A DNA stretch of 64,000 nt from NCBI GenBank assembly GCA_002104945.1, contig MCFH01000001.1, positions 186,001 to 250,000 of the forward strand, written 5' to 3'. The translations under genes were made by a program, and so were the position numbers. Shown here one piece after another: positions 13,101-24,822 of the stretch (position 1 is its first letter; each line of letters begins with the position of its first letter). The DNA comes from Piromyces finnis. Lineage: Eukaryota > Neocallimastigomycota > Neocallimastigomycetes > Neocallimastigales > Neocallimastigaceae. The notes under the pieces are model-generated. The model was not told the origin of the DNA, did no database searches, and worked only from the letters and a program-made list of their open reading frames with translations.

Positions 13101-14278
13101 TAAATTTATTTGTTATAATGAATGTATTTAGTTAAGAAGTTTTTGTTTAAATAGTTTCTTTTATTAGTATTATTATCATTTTACTCTTTTTTTTTTTTTG
13201 AATAATAATGGATCATCCAAAATAAAAAAAAAAAAGAACCTTTAAAAGAAAGAGAAAGAAAAAAAGAATAACAACAATTAATATTTTTAATTATTATTAA
13301 ATAAAGTTTATATTCAAGAATTTTATTCTATTTAAATATATTTTATATAATATTATATATTTGAGTTTTTTTAATTTAAGTTGCTGATTTTTATTTAAAA
13401 TGTTTCATTTGAACAACATTAAATATTAATATTATTGGACGTCAATTATTTAATTTTATTGGATAATAATTTATTATTATAAGAAGTAATCAAACATGAT
13501 AAAGTTATCAATTTATACAATATGTATACATTCTTAAAATTTCATATTGATTATTTTGGTTAAAAAGAAAGGATATATATTTAAAACAGCATTATCTAAA
13601 ATGTAAAATGGTAAACATAACATTATAAATATAATAATGATATTTTAATAAAGAAATATATAATATGTTTTTACAAGTTTAAATATTAATTGTCTATTTA
13701 ATGTATTCATACTCTAAAAAAAAAATAATAATAAATAAATAAAAAACGGTCATAATATTTAATATTCCGTTTATTACATTTTTTTGTTTTTATTCTTTAT
13801 ATATTATGATAGTAAAGATTTTCACAAATTTCCATAAAAGGAAGGTATAATAATTAAAAACTATATAATTATAATATATCAAGAATATATTTATATTTGT
13901 AAAGAATATAAATAATTAAAGAAAAATGTATATAATATAAAAAATCATAAGAAACATTTATAATAAATACATGATATATAGAAAAATCTATGTTAAACTT
14001 ACATAGAATTTAATTTTTTATATTAGAATTTTATATCTATTTAATTTAAAAAAAATATATACAGTGTAAAAAGTATATTAAAAATGAAAAAAATAAATAG
14101 TATATTTTGTTTCCCATTTAATTATTTAATTAACTTGTTACACAATTTTTATATAACAAGTCATAAAATGAGTAATCCATCCATATAAATGAAATGGTTA
14201 GGTTATATTGTTAATAAAAATTCTATCTTATTGAAACTATATATTTTAATATTTAACTAAGCATTAATATTATTATTA

Positions 14279-14332
<54 letters not shown>

Positions 14333-15195
14333 GTAGTAGTAGTAGCATTAGAATTTTTATTGTTTTTTAGTATGTAATAATAAATTGTTATAGAGACAGT
14401 ATCATCTAATAACTATCAATATATGAGGTATTAATATTTATTTTTATAATTAATTATTATCCTATTTAATATTAGCATTTCAGTTAATATTTAAAAATAT
14501 ATTAGAATTATTATTTATATAACAATTTATAAATGATAAAAAAAAATAACTAAATACTAAGAATGATACTATATACAGTATTATTAAATTATTAATATTA
14601 AAATTACTACATAGTTACATTTTATTTATTGAACACTATTATTACATCCTTAATAATTAACAGAAGAATGTTAAAATAACTAATGTTTATAAACCTATAT
14701 AGGAACGGTGTTTAAATTAGTATTCATATTCAGATATTGATATTAATAAATTATTAATTAAACATTAATTAAATAATAACAATTTTAGCTTTTTATATAA
14801 ATAACTTTAAAAACATATCAATTATAATGTTTTTCTTTTCAATTTATATCCTATCAGAAAGTAAATACTGAACTAATGGTTTAATTATGATAATTAGTTC
14901 CTTTCACCTAATATATAAAAAATTTTTACATCATCTAATAATGTATTAATATAGATAAAATGTTTTTTCTTTTATGATTTTCAAAAAGAGTTGGTATTGG
15001 TTATGTTTAATTGATAGATAAATTTGCTCTTTTGGGATAATTATTCTAATCTTACTTTAATTTTTAACAATCTATATTATCCTTTCATATAAAAAAAATT
15101 CAATACTAATTCAAAAAAAAAAAAAAAGACATAATATAATATAATATAATAATGATAAAATCAATTTATTATTACTGTTTAGTAATTGTGGATTT
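10159..15195. other. Gene desert of A+T-rich sequence
   Basis: Five kilobases of very A+T-rich DNA upstream of the formin start. No open frame here carries a recognisable domain and no RNA gene was seen. It holds many homopolymer runs and one clear microsatellite (14272-14346). The formin promoter should lie just beyond 10158, but no distinct element can be named. Confidence 0.7.
14272..14346. repeat. (TTA)n/(TAG)n microsatellite
   Basis: Some 20 TTA triplets change into five TAG/GTA triplets at the right end. No gene overlaps. Confidence 0.9.
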
Positions 15196-15199
15196 TTTA

Positions 15200-15720
15200 A
15201 TGGCAGTAAATATTTTAATCTTTTATTAATTAAAATTTTTATACATATATTATAAAAACAATTAAATTAAATACAAATGAATTAAAAATAAATATATATA
15301 TATTCTATCAACTTTAATTAAATGTATATAGAAGAGCTACTTATTATACAAAAATATAATTGTACCTGATTTATAATAAACTAACAGGAAAAATTATAAT
15401 CATTATTGATGATTAAGTTAGCTCTACAGTCGTATATATAGTGTTTCTTCATTCTTGATTGATCGTTGCTTGAAATATTAAATATTGTTGGCCAGCAACA
15501 TAATGATTGACAAAAATGGTGACCCTTCAGAAATAACTAGTTTAATATGACATTTACATTTTTTTTTTTTTTCATTCCCTTGAATTGTTTTTCTTATACT
15601 AAGATAACTATGTATATTAAGTGGATAATTAAAACTATAACTTAAACTATATTAATTATTCAAATTTAAATAATTAGAATTATCATCATCATTTCTATTG
15701 ATTCTAACATTATTATTAAG
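15200..15720 (-). mobile_element. Strongly decayed LINE relic (3' part)
   Basis: Short blocks match the 3' end of the LINE copies in the same order and orientation. The 3' UTR block ctttaattaaatg with ataattgtac, then acaggaaaaattataatc against acaaaattatgatctcc. Next come gtttcttcattcttgattgatcg against gtttcttcagcattgacg, ttggccagcaac against ttgctggccaat, and aaaaatggtgacccttca against agaatggtgctccttca. Finally cattcccttgaattg is exact. Substitutions and indels are frequent, so this is a much older insertion than A-D. No coding capacity remains. Confidence 0.65.
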
Positions 15721-16213
15721 ACTCAATACACATTAAACATAAAAAAAGTTAATATATTATATTGATATTAATTATAATATGATTTTTCTTTATTATATTA
15801 ATGTTTTTTCTTTTGTTTTATTTTTATTTTTCTGTTATTAAAATTTGTAACAACTTTTTTTAAAACATATATATATATATACAAAGCTATTTGTTTTTGA
15901 TATTAACTAAAATGTTTTTTTTTTATATACAGTAGTATATGATTTTAACTGTAATATTGATAAATATAAATATAAATATCATAAATATTATATTATTATA
16001 TACTATTATTAATTATACATATTTCATATTTTTATATTTATTTTTTTTTTTTTTTTCATCTTTAAAAAGGAAAAATCAATAATATAATTAAAATTAAATT
16101 ATATTGATTAAATAAAAAAAAGAAATATATATATATAACAATAATAAATATATAAATATTCATTATTTAATAATTATTCCTTTTTTTTTTATGTAAATAC
16201 TAATTTATTTATT

Positions 16214-17172
16214 TTATTTTATCCAATTTTTGATTTTATCAGAAATGGCTTGTCTTTGATCAATATAAATTAAATGACTTCCTTCTAGTACAAGAACTTC
16301 ACTATCTGGGTTAGCGTTCTGCATTTTTTGATGGAATCTTAGCCAATCCTTATTATTTTCACAGTTCATGGAACTGACAAATTGAATAACAGGAATAGAA
16401 TCAGGAAATGATAAATCAGCTACAGCATCAATATTTTTATTATTATAAGTATTTATATTTTCATTCACAGTATTATCATTACAGAATCTATAATTGAAAA
16501 TGATTTCCATAGTTTCCTTATCTTCTTCAGAATATTGATAATTTGGATCTAATTGAGCCTGAGTTTGAATAAATTTGATATCACTTGATAATAATCCAAC
16601 TAATCCTAATTTATTAACAAGATTTCCAAAACCAAGTTCAAGTCTCATTTTTATGCTATCTAAAAATGGCATTTCAAGTAAACCGTCTCTTGGAGTAGGA
16701 TCTAAACCAATATATCCTAAAATTTCTTCGGGATATTCATTAGTATAAGCTAAGGAATAAATGCCTCCTATTGAATGAGCCATTAAATAATACTTTTCAA
16801 GTCCAAGTTTTTGAATACATGCATGTAATTCTGAAACTATATTTTTTGTATTTCTTTCATCTTTTGTAACGTCAGAAATACCATAACCAAATGGTTCAAC
16901 AATAATTACTCGATATTTATCAGCAAGTGATTCAGCAAAAGGTTTATATGAAATGACAGGTGAAGTATAGCCTAAGCCAGTTATTAAAACAATTGTAGTT
17001 TCATTTCCTTCACCAACAATACCAACATTCATTTTTAAACCATTAACGTCTACTTTAACACCATAATCAAGAGCTTCGAACTTCTGTTTAGCTTTATTAA
17101 GATTAAAGGCATTTATGCCACTAATACTGAACAATACAGTAATAATATAAACAAAAGATTAAAAATCAACAT
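16214..17172 (-). CDS. Secreted alpha/beta hydrolase, reading frame broken at the signal peptide
   Basis: The body is a typical single-exon alpha/beta hydrolase of about 300 residues: oxyanion-loop segment GLGYTSP, nucleophile elbow AHSIGG (Ser at about 16776), and catalytic His in EGSHLIY near the C-terminus. The substrate is unknown. The body frame has no ATG before an in-frame stop upstream. The only nearby ATG, at 17172, opens 19 codons that make a textbook hydrophobic signal peptide ending in CSVLVA. That frame hits TAA at 17115-17113, exactly where the body frame should take over. A one-base loss near 17116 explains both. So this is either a recent pseudogene or an assembly error. The intron-free, bacterial-like form suggests horizontal origin (inference). 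Confidence 0.75.
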
Positions 17173-17438
17173 TTTTTTCTTTTTTTTTTTTAATTATATT
17201 AAATTTAGATAAATTTTAATATTTTTTTTGTAATTATATTAAGTTTGGATAAAATTAATATTTTTATAAGATATTAAATATCTCTTTCTTTTTTTTAAAT
17301 ATCTTTATAAAGATATTTTTTTTCTTTTTTCCCTTTTTATTTATTTATTTATTTTTTTTATTTTTTTTTTCTTTAATTCTCTACTTTTTTGTTCTTTATA
17401 TACATTTAAGGAAAAGTTTTAAATTAAAAAAATATATG
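17173..17438. other. Homopolymer-rich spacer
   Basis: T- and A-runs and short A+T-rich repeats lie between the hydrolase start and the copia-like element. Nothing else was recognised. Confidence 0.6.
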
Positions 17439-17688
17439 TGAAAAATAAATTTATGTTTTATAAAGTTTATTTATTATGTTTATTTAATTTAATTTAATAA
17501 AGTGTAATTACAAAGATTTTAATATACAATTTCTTTTTATACTAAAATATGTGGCTAATATTAATTTATAATCATTTACATTACAATTATTCTTAGAAAC
17601 ATTAGTAATTTACATTATGATTTTATTATTAATTAAAGTTTAATATTAGTAATTAGTAATTATGTTCTAGCTGAATTATATTCTTTCA
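17439..17688 (-). repeat. 3' LTR of the copia-like element
   Basis: A 250-bp repeat with TG...CA ends, aligned to the 5' LTR with scattered substitutions and small indels, for example an 8-bp difference near 17453 and a few bases near 17490. This divergence suggests an old insertion. Confidence 0.85.
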
Positions 17689-17969
17689 CACCCCCTCAAT
17701 TATTTATTTTGTTTGTTAAAAATTAAGTTTGTAAATTTAGTCATTTTTGGCCCATTAGTATTTTTGGTTAATGTGTCAGCAAGCATATCTTCAGATTTAA
17801 TAAAATGTTCCCCTGGATCTTGAATGCCATCAGTAGTAATATTCCGGTCTAAGTAATCCTTGAGATTTAAAGCGGTGGGAATGCTGGTTATTCTTAATTT
17901 TCAAGCATTAAAATTATCACCGTTAAGTGGACGTCCGTTGTTAACAAGAATATATTCAGTCTCTTAATT
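17689..17969 (-). pseudogene. Gag-RNase H remnant of the copia-like element
   Basis: One minus-strand frame starts ETEYILVNNGRPLNGDNF and continues KLRITSIPTALNLKDYLDRNI, the look of the N-terminus of copia Gag (LNGDN..W.). The expected Trp codon is TGA. The frame then jumps without a shift to EHFIKSEDMLADTLTKN, the typical C-terminus of copia RNase H, and stops just before the polypurine tract. Protease, integrase and reverse transcriptase are all deleted. Confidence 0.8.
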
Positions 17970-18215
17970 TGAAAAATAAATTTATAAAGTTTATTTATTA
18001 TGTTTATTTAATTTAATAAAGTGTAATTACAAAGATTTTAATATACAATTTCTTTCTATACTAAAATATGTGGCTAATGTTAATTAGTAATCATTTACAT
18101 TACAATTATACTAAAAAACATTACATTAGTAATTTACATTATGATTTTATTATTAATTAAAGTTTAATATTAATATAAATTTTTATTAGTAATTTAGCTG
18201 AATTATATTCTTTCA
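17970..18215 (-). repeat. 5' LTR of the copia-like element
   Basis: A 246-bp direct repeat partner of 17439-17688. On the minus strand it lies 5' of the Gag remnant. A primer binding site would follow directly; the bases there (AATTAAGAGACTG) match no tRNA end that I recognise. Confidence 0.85.
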
Positions 18216-18587
18216 GTATGACTAAATATAAAAATAGATAAATAATTATTTTTTATTATTTTATAATACTAATATGGCAAAATAATATTTCTAATGTTCC
18301 TTCGTACAGAAGATTCAATGTTTTTTTAACAGTATTAAATATCTTTAGACTTTATTATTAATTTAATTAAAATTATAATATATGCTATAAAAAAAAAAAA
18401 TTTAAAATAAAAAAATAAAAATAAAAATAAAAATTAAAAAAACAGGTTTAAATAAACACAAATGAATAAAAATTGGGTATAATGTATTCGAGTCATTTTA
18501 ATTAAAGTAAGAAAGCCACTATTATAATAAAATATAATAATTGTATTTGATTTCCAATGGGACACCTAGCCAAAGATCAAAATTTTA

Positions 18588-20763
18588 TCATGGAACAAAA
18601 TTATGATCTCCATTGGTTGCGCTGGCCCTCCTGGCCTGTCTTACTGTTTCTTCAGCATTGACGCTCTTGGATGTTGCTTCAAACCTTTTGAACATTGACC
18701 ATTGCTGGCCAATAGCAAAAGGCATGATTTTGGTTAGAAGTTCCGCGGTTACCGTCAAGAATGGTGTTCCTTCGTTAGTATCAGATTGAATCTGACGCTT
18801 ACAAAGTTCTTTCCATTCCCTTGAATTGTAATTGATATTGTTAAAACTTCTTCCCCCAAGAAGGAATTTAAATATTTTACTGCACACACTAGAATAATCA
18901 TACACATTAATATTCACCGGATTATTAGAACTATTACTATCATTAACTAAATTACTATCTAAATTAGAATTATTATCTTCACTATTGCTATCATTACTAA
19001 TATTATTATTTCTATTATTGTTATTATTACTATTGTTACTATTACTATTGTTACTATTACTATTGTAATTATTATTACTACTATTGTTACTATTACTATT
19101 AATGTTATTGCTATCTCTACTGATATTATCAATTTCATTATTATTGATAGGACTATTGGAATTACGTTGACTGAAAAAATTTAATAGCTGGACTATGGAA
19201 TCATAATGTTTAATACGGATATCTCTAAATGTTGGACAATCTAATAACCAATGTTTAATACTTTGATCTCCACACTTGCAACATGGACAGTAGTTAGGAC
19301 AAACTGGATCAACAAATTTGGCAGCTATGGCAACTCTAGCATCCAACTTGTATCCGCTTCTTGCTTTCAATAGCCAGTAGAAGCCATAGGCAAACTCTGG
19401 GTACTCATAACATAATTTAATAAAATCTTTAGTTTCAATAAATTTATTATCATCATAATATTGCGCTTTGATTGAATTCCCTTTGAGATCTTTCCAATAA
19501 AAGTTTTTAACTGCTTTAACATCTCCATGCTTCTTTAATTTTTTATCAAGTGTCCTACTTGATTTGCACCACGTGTATTTTCTAAATTTAGGAATGTAAT
19601 TGACAAGGTGTGAGATAATACAACTTGAGTTTTTCCATTTGTTAAAACATCTAACCTGAGCTAAAGCACATTTGGCTGACAATGGAGGAATATTCAAATC
19701 TTTTGAGATAGAGTATAAAGATATAAACGATACAGCTTTATGAACTCCGGCAACCCATCGTATTCCTTTGTTAACATGCTTCTGAGCAATCCTAGACCTA
19801 GCTTTGTTGGATCCAAGTAATGGTGCAAAGTATGAAACTCTGCTAATCACTTGTGAGTTAAGTACTAGTTTTTTGAAGGGAATAGGAATATTAGGATTTC
19901 TTAAGAATTTACTGACTGAGAAAAGTCCTTTCAAAACCTTGTTATTGAGAGTTTTAATTACTGGTTTAAGGGACAAATTCTTATTAAATGGAACACCAAG
20001 ATAAGTATAACAATTAGTAGTTGGAATGGGTTGTCCTGCTAAGTAAAATGTTGGATCTCTCTTGTTCTGATTTTCTATTGATTCAGGACGAATCACCATC
20101 GTTGAACATTTCTGGATACCAAATTCCATTTCATTATACAATGCCCATTCATTAACTCTTCTAAGCATCTTTTTTAAGCATCCTCTTGTTGGAGCACAAA
20201 TAACTATATCATCTGCAAAAAGTCCACCACAGCATCGAGTGTCACCTAAACTGACACCTAGATCTTCGCACTCTTTAAATATATCATTAATAAAGAGATT
20301 AAAGAGAATAGGAGAAAGAGGGCATCCTTGACGGACTCCTTTCTTCACATCAAAAGATTTCGAGAATTGTCCATCTAATTTGACATTAGCCTTAGATGTT
20401 AAATATAAATTTTTGATAAATTGTAAACTCTTACCTCGGATTCCTAAACAATCTAATTTATGGAGAATATTACCGATTGGGACTGAATCGTATGCTTTCC
20501 TGAGATCTAAAAAGGCCAAATATGTCTCTTTATTATCTAATTGACGTCTACGGCATATTTCTTGGATTGAAATGAAAAGACTGATACTTTCTTCCTTTTT
20601 TCGAAAACCAAATTGTTCAGGTCTAATGAAATTATTCTTTAGACCATATTCTGAGATTCTAGTGGTGACAATTTTGGAAATCAACTTAATACCATTATTG
20701 ATAAGTGATATACCTCGATAGTTATCACAATCTGTCAAATCTCCCTTCTTAGGAATAGAAACA
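18588..20763 (-). pseudogene. Reverse transcriptase ORF of LINE copy C, cut at the 5' side by copy D
   Basis: The frame is open from the insertion point to the stop at 18588. It contains IRPEQFGFRKK, LAFLDLRKAYDSVP, GVRQGCPLSPILFNLFINDIF and the catalytic GGLFADDIVI block (FADD), the zinc-knuckle-like Cys/His cluster, an Asn/Ser-rich tract and the C-terminus ATNGDHNFVP. It lacks the endonuclease and the first polymerase blocks are separated by copy D, so it is not functional despite the open frame. The apparent N-terminal extension beyond 20763 is poly(A) and 3' UTR of copy D. Confidence 0.85.
20747..20763. repeat. 17-bp target site duplication, left copy
   Basis: Plus strand tcttaggaatagaaaca. 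It sits directly next to the poly(A) tail of copy D and is identical over 17 bases to 24365-24381. Confidence 0.93.
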
Positions 20764-23700
20764 TTTTTTTTTTTTTTTTTAACGGCATCAAATATTTTAA
20801 ACTTTATTATTAATTTAATTAAAATTATAATACATGTAATAAAAAAATTAAAATTAAAATAAAAATAAAAAAAAATATGTTTAAATAAACACAAATGAAT
20901 AAAAATTGGGTATAATGTATTCTAGTAATTTTAATTAAAGTAAGAAAGCCACTATTATACTAAAGTATAATAATTGTATTTGACTTCCAATGGGACACCG
21001 AGCCAAAGATCAAAATTTTATCATGGAACAAAATTATGATCTCCATTGGTTGCGCTGGCCCTCCTGGCCTGTCTTACTGTTTCTTCAGCATTGACGCTCT
21101 TGGATGTTGCTTCAAACCTTTTGAACATTGACCATTGCTGGCCAATAGCAAAAGGCATGATTTTGGTTAGAAGTTCCGCGGTTACCGTCAAGAATGGTGT
21201 TCCTTCATTAGTACCAGATTGAATCTGACGCTTACAAAGTTCTTTCCATTCCCTTGAATTGTAATTAATATTGTTAAAACTTCTTCCCCCAAGAAGGAAT
21301 TTAAATATTTTACTGCACACACTAGAATAATCATACACATTAATATTCACCGGATTATTAGAACTATTACTATCATTAACTAAATTACTATCTAAATTAT
21401 AATTATTATCTTCACTATTGTTATCATTACTAATATTATTATTTCTATTACTACTATTGTTATTATTACTATTGTTACTATTACTATTGTTAATACTACT
21501 ATTGTTACTATTACTATTAATGTTATTGCTATCTCTACTGATATTAACATTTTCATTATTATTGATAGGACTATTGGAATTACGTTGACTGAAAAAATTT
21601 AATAGATGGACTATGGAATCATAATGTTTAATACGGATATCTCTAAATGTTGGACAATCTAATAACCAATGTTTAATACTTTGATCTCCACACTTGCAAC
21701 ATGGACAGTAGTTAGGACAAACTGGATCAACAAATTTAGCAGCTATGGCAACTCTAGCATCCAACTTATATCCGCTTCTTGTTTTCAATAGCCAGTAGAA
21801 GCCATAGGCAAACTCTGGGTACTCATAACATAATTTAATAAAATCTTTAGTTTCAATAAATTTATTATCATCATAATATTGCGCTTTGATTGAATTCCCT
21901 TTGAGATCTTTCCAATAAAAGTTTTTAACTGCTTTAACATCTCCATGCTTCTTTAATTTTTTATCAAGTGTCCTACTTGATTTGCACCACGTGTATTTTC
22001 TAAATTTAGGAATGTAATTGACAAGGTGTGAGATAATACAACTTGAGTTTTTCCATTTGTTAAAAAATCTAACCTGAGCTAATGCACATTTGGCTGACAA
22101 TGGAGGAATATTCAAATCTTTTGAAATAGAGTATAAAGATATAAACGATACAGCTTTATGAACTCCGGCAACCCATCGTATTCCTTTGTTAACATGCTTC
22201 TGAGCAATCCTAGACCTAGCTTTGTTGGATCCAAGTAATGGTGCAAAGTATGAAACTCTGCTAATCACTTGTGAGTTAAGTACTAGTTTTTTGAAGGGAA
22301 TAGGAATATTAGGATTTCTTAAGAATTTACTGACTGAGAAAAGTCCTTTCAAAACCTTGTTATTGAGAGTTTTAATTACTGGTTTAAGGGACAAATTCTT
22401 ATCAAATGGAACACCAAGATAAGTATAACAATTAGTAGTTGGAATGGGTTGTCCTGCTAAGTAAAATGTTGGATCTCTCTTGTTCTGATTTTCTATTGAT
22501 TCAGGACGAATCACCATCGTTGAACACTTCTGGATACCAAATTCCATTTCATTATACAATGCCCATTCATTAACTCTTCTAAGCATCTTTTTTAAGCATC
22601 CTCTTGTTGGAGCACAAATAACTATATCATCTGCAAAAAGTCCACCACAGCATCGAGTGTCACCTAAACTGACTCCAAGATCTTCGCACTCTCTAAATAT
22701 ATCATTAATAAAGAGATTAAAGAGAATAGGAGAAAGAGGGCATCCTTGACGGACTCCTTTCTTCACATCAAAAGATTTCGAGAATTGTCCATCTAATTTG
22801 ACATTAGCCTTAGATGTTAAATATAAATTTTTGATAAATTGTAGACTCTTACCTCGGATTCCTAAACAATCTAATTTATGGAGAATATTACCGATTGGGA
22901 CTGAATCGTATGCTTTCCTGAGATCTAAAAAGGCCAAATATGTCTCTTTATTATCTAATTGACGTCTACGGCATATTTCTTGGATTGAAATGAAAAGACT
23001 GATACTTTCTTCCTTTTTTCGAAAACCAAATTGTTCAGGTCTAATGAAATTATTCTTTAAACCATATTCTGAGATTCTAGTGGTGACAATTTTGGAAATC
23101 AACTTAATACCATTATTGATAAGTGATATACCTCGATAGTTATCACAATCTGTCAAATCTCCCTTCTTAGGAATAGAAACAATACTGGATTCATTCCATG
23201 AGTTGGGGAAATCTCCATCCCAAATACGGTTGAATAATTTAAGAATAAAATTTAAACCATGAGCATCATTATCTGAAGTAGTATTACCAGAAGAATTATT
23301 ATCTGTAGCATTATTAGAATCATTACTTGATGGAATTAATGCTTTGTAAAATTCAATTGGAATACCATCCGGACCTGATGCTTTATAATTTGGAGTAGTG
23401 AGGATAGCTGACTTGACTTCATCAATACTAATATCTTGGTTGATATCCCACTCATCAAGCATAGGAAGTGAAAAACGTTTATTCGTTGGTTCTTCATACC
23501 AATGCTCCAAATCAAGACTTACACCACTTGGGTCTGATGCAAGATTTTCGAAATGATCATGCCACACATCTAGTTGTTCTTCCGTAGCAACAACTAATTC
23601 TCCATTTTTATTTTTAATTGGTTGAGCAATAAAGAAAGAATCTTTTCCAATTTTTGCAGTTTTCTTGATCCATTTCCAGGCCTTCTTAGGATTATGACTC

Positions 23701-24364
23701 TTCATATACTCACATCCTGTTTTAATCCAATGAAGATATTCTTGTTTCCTAAATTCATTACATCTTTTGTGGATGTAATCAATGAGTTTACGGTAGATTT
23801 TAATTCTTTTAATAAATTCATCTATATCATAAATTCTTTCTTTTTTAAATCTCTTATACAACTTCATTTTGATTTTTTGAAGATTAAAAATTTGTTGTGA
23901 AATATGAAATGAAGACTTTATAACATTATTTGCTGAAGTAATACTGAGCTCGTCTGCAATTGAAAAAGCAGTTGAAGTAAACTCTTTGGAAAGTTCATCT
24001 GTAGAAACATTAGGATCGTTGGATTTTGCTGAAAGTATTTGGAATTTATTATGACTGAGAATAGATTCCTTTTCCTCAATACATTTTAATCTATTCCATT
24101 TCAGAATTTTCTTAGGAACATTAAAGTCATTAGAAAAATCTTCCATAGGAATAATTTTACCATTAATAAGAAGTGGCTTATGGTCTGATACAGGATAAAA
24201 ATTATTTATAAATGATCCTGAGTGAACAAGATCTTTCATCTTCGAATTGATAAGAGCATGGTCAATGTCGGAAGATTGTTCACCTCGAGTCCAAGAGATA
24301 GTCGACCCTCTAAGCGGAAGAATTTCCCAATCTCCTAATCCATTAGTTGATAACCAGTTGGATA
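20764..24364 (-). mobile_element. Young LINE copy D, 3.6 kb, inserted in copy C
   Basis: The insertion is bounded by a poly(A) tail (17 T on the plus strand, 20764-20780) and a 5' truncation at 24364, within a perfect 17-bp target duplication. On the minus strand it contains part of the endonuclease, the whole reverse transcriptase, the Cys/His cluster, an Asn/Ser tract and the family 3' UTR. It is the longest and best-preserved copy in the window. Confidence 0.93.
21021..24364 (-). CDS. LINE copy D polyprotein: partial endonuclease plus full reverse transcriptase
   Basis: About 1,115 uninterrupted codons. Order: C-terminal half of an AP-type endonuclease (ISNWLSTNG, then SDHKPLL), a basic linker (KRIKIYRKLIDYIHKR), reverse transcriptase (NYRGISL, RPEQFGFRKK, FLDLRKAYDSVP, GVRQGCPLSPILFN, FADDIVI, YTYLGVPF), the Cys/His knuckle, an Asn/Ser-rich tract and the C-terminus DHNFVP. 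The endonuclease lacks its N-terminal catalytic residues and GDFN motif because of 5' truncation, so it cannot be an autonomous element. The frame reads on at its 5' side into 21 codons of copy C, with an ATG at 24428; that start is an accident of the insertion. Confidence 0.85.
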
Positions 24365-24381
24365 TCTTAGGAATAGAAACA
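24365..24381. repeat. 17-bp target site duplication, right copy
   Basis: Identical to 20747-20763. It begins directly at the 5' truncation point of copy D. Confidence 0.93.
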
Positions 24382-24422
24382 ATACTGGATTCATTCCATG
24401 AGTTGGGGAAATCTCCATCCCA

Positions 24423-24822
24423 ATACATGAATACATGAATAAAAGAAAAATTCCTGTATTATTATTATACTACTAAAATTTTATAAACTCTCTTCATAAA
24501 CATGCTTTTTATTATATTTAATGTAATTATAAAACACCTTATCATTTTCATCAAACACTAATGATTTTGTAATTAGTACTCCCAACAATTAGCAAAAAAA
24601 TAACTACTTTTACAATCTTCTTAAACACTATCCTTCAACCTACACCTCAATTTCTTTTTTCTTTACAACATATACACACACTAAATTTTCATTTTAACAT
24701 ATATTATATTAAAACTTTAAAACAATTATATTATAATTTTAAAAAGTTTATTAGCTTTTTTGTAAAAAGTATATATTGAATGTAGAAGTACACATGATAC
24801 GATTTCCACAAAGGCGCTAAAA
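24423..24822. other. A+T-rich spacer downstream of the eL15 gene
   Basis: Four hundred bases between the LINE nest and the eL15 stop codon. It should contain the eL15 3' UTR. No other feature was seen. Confidence 0.6.

Larger units (their letters stand above)
17439..18215 (-). mobile_element. Internally deleted Ty1/copia-like LTR element
   Basis: Two direct repeats of about 250 bp (17439-17688 and 17970-18215) flank only 281 bp of internal sequence. On the minus strand each repeat begins TGAAAGAATATAATTC and ends in TTTTTCA, the TG...CA ends expected of LTRs. A polypurine tract (gagggggtg) sits just before the 3' LTR. Flanks are atatg (17434-17438) and gtatg (18216-18220), a 4-of-5 match for a 5-bp target duplication. 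Internal coding fits copia Gag start and RNase H end. The element cannot move by itself. Confidence 0.85.
18321..24422 (-). mobile_element. Older LINE copy C, split in two by copy D
   Basis: The left part (18321-20763) runs from the reverse transcriptase block at VSIPKKGD to a tail of seven T on the plus strand. The right part (24365-24422) holds the preceding codons, WDGDFPNSWNESSIVSIPK. The two halves join end to end if copy D (20764-24364) and one 17-bp copy of the target are removed. The 5' end at about 24422 is a truncation point inside the ORF. Flanks show no clear target duplication for this older event. Confidence 0.88.

Noticed and set aside
20764-20894. N-terminal extension of the LINE copy C open frame (MCLFKHIFFYF...)
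   Set aside because: It is the poly(A) tail and 3' UTR of copy D read by chance in the same frame.
1-24422. Repeat-induced point mutation as an established cause of LINE decay
   Set aside because: Stops in copy B fit CpA to TpA, but other differences between B and D go the other way or lie outside CpA, and A+T mutation pressure alone predicts CAA to TAA. Left as a test, not a claim.
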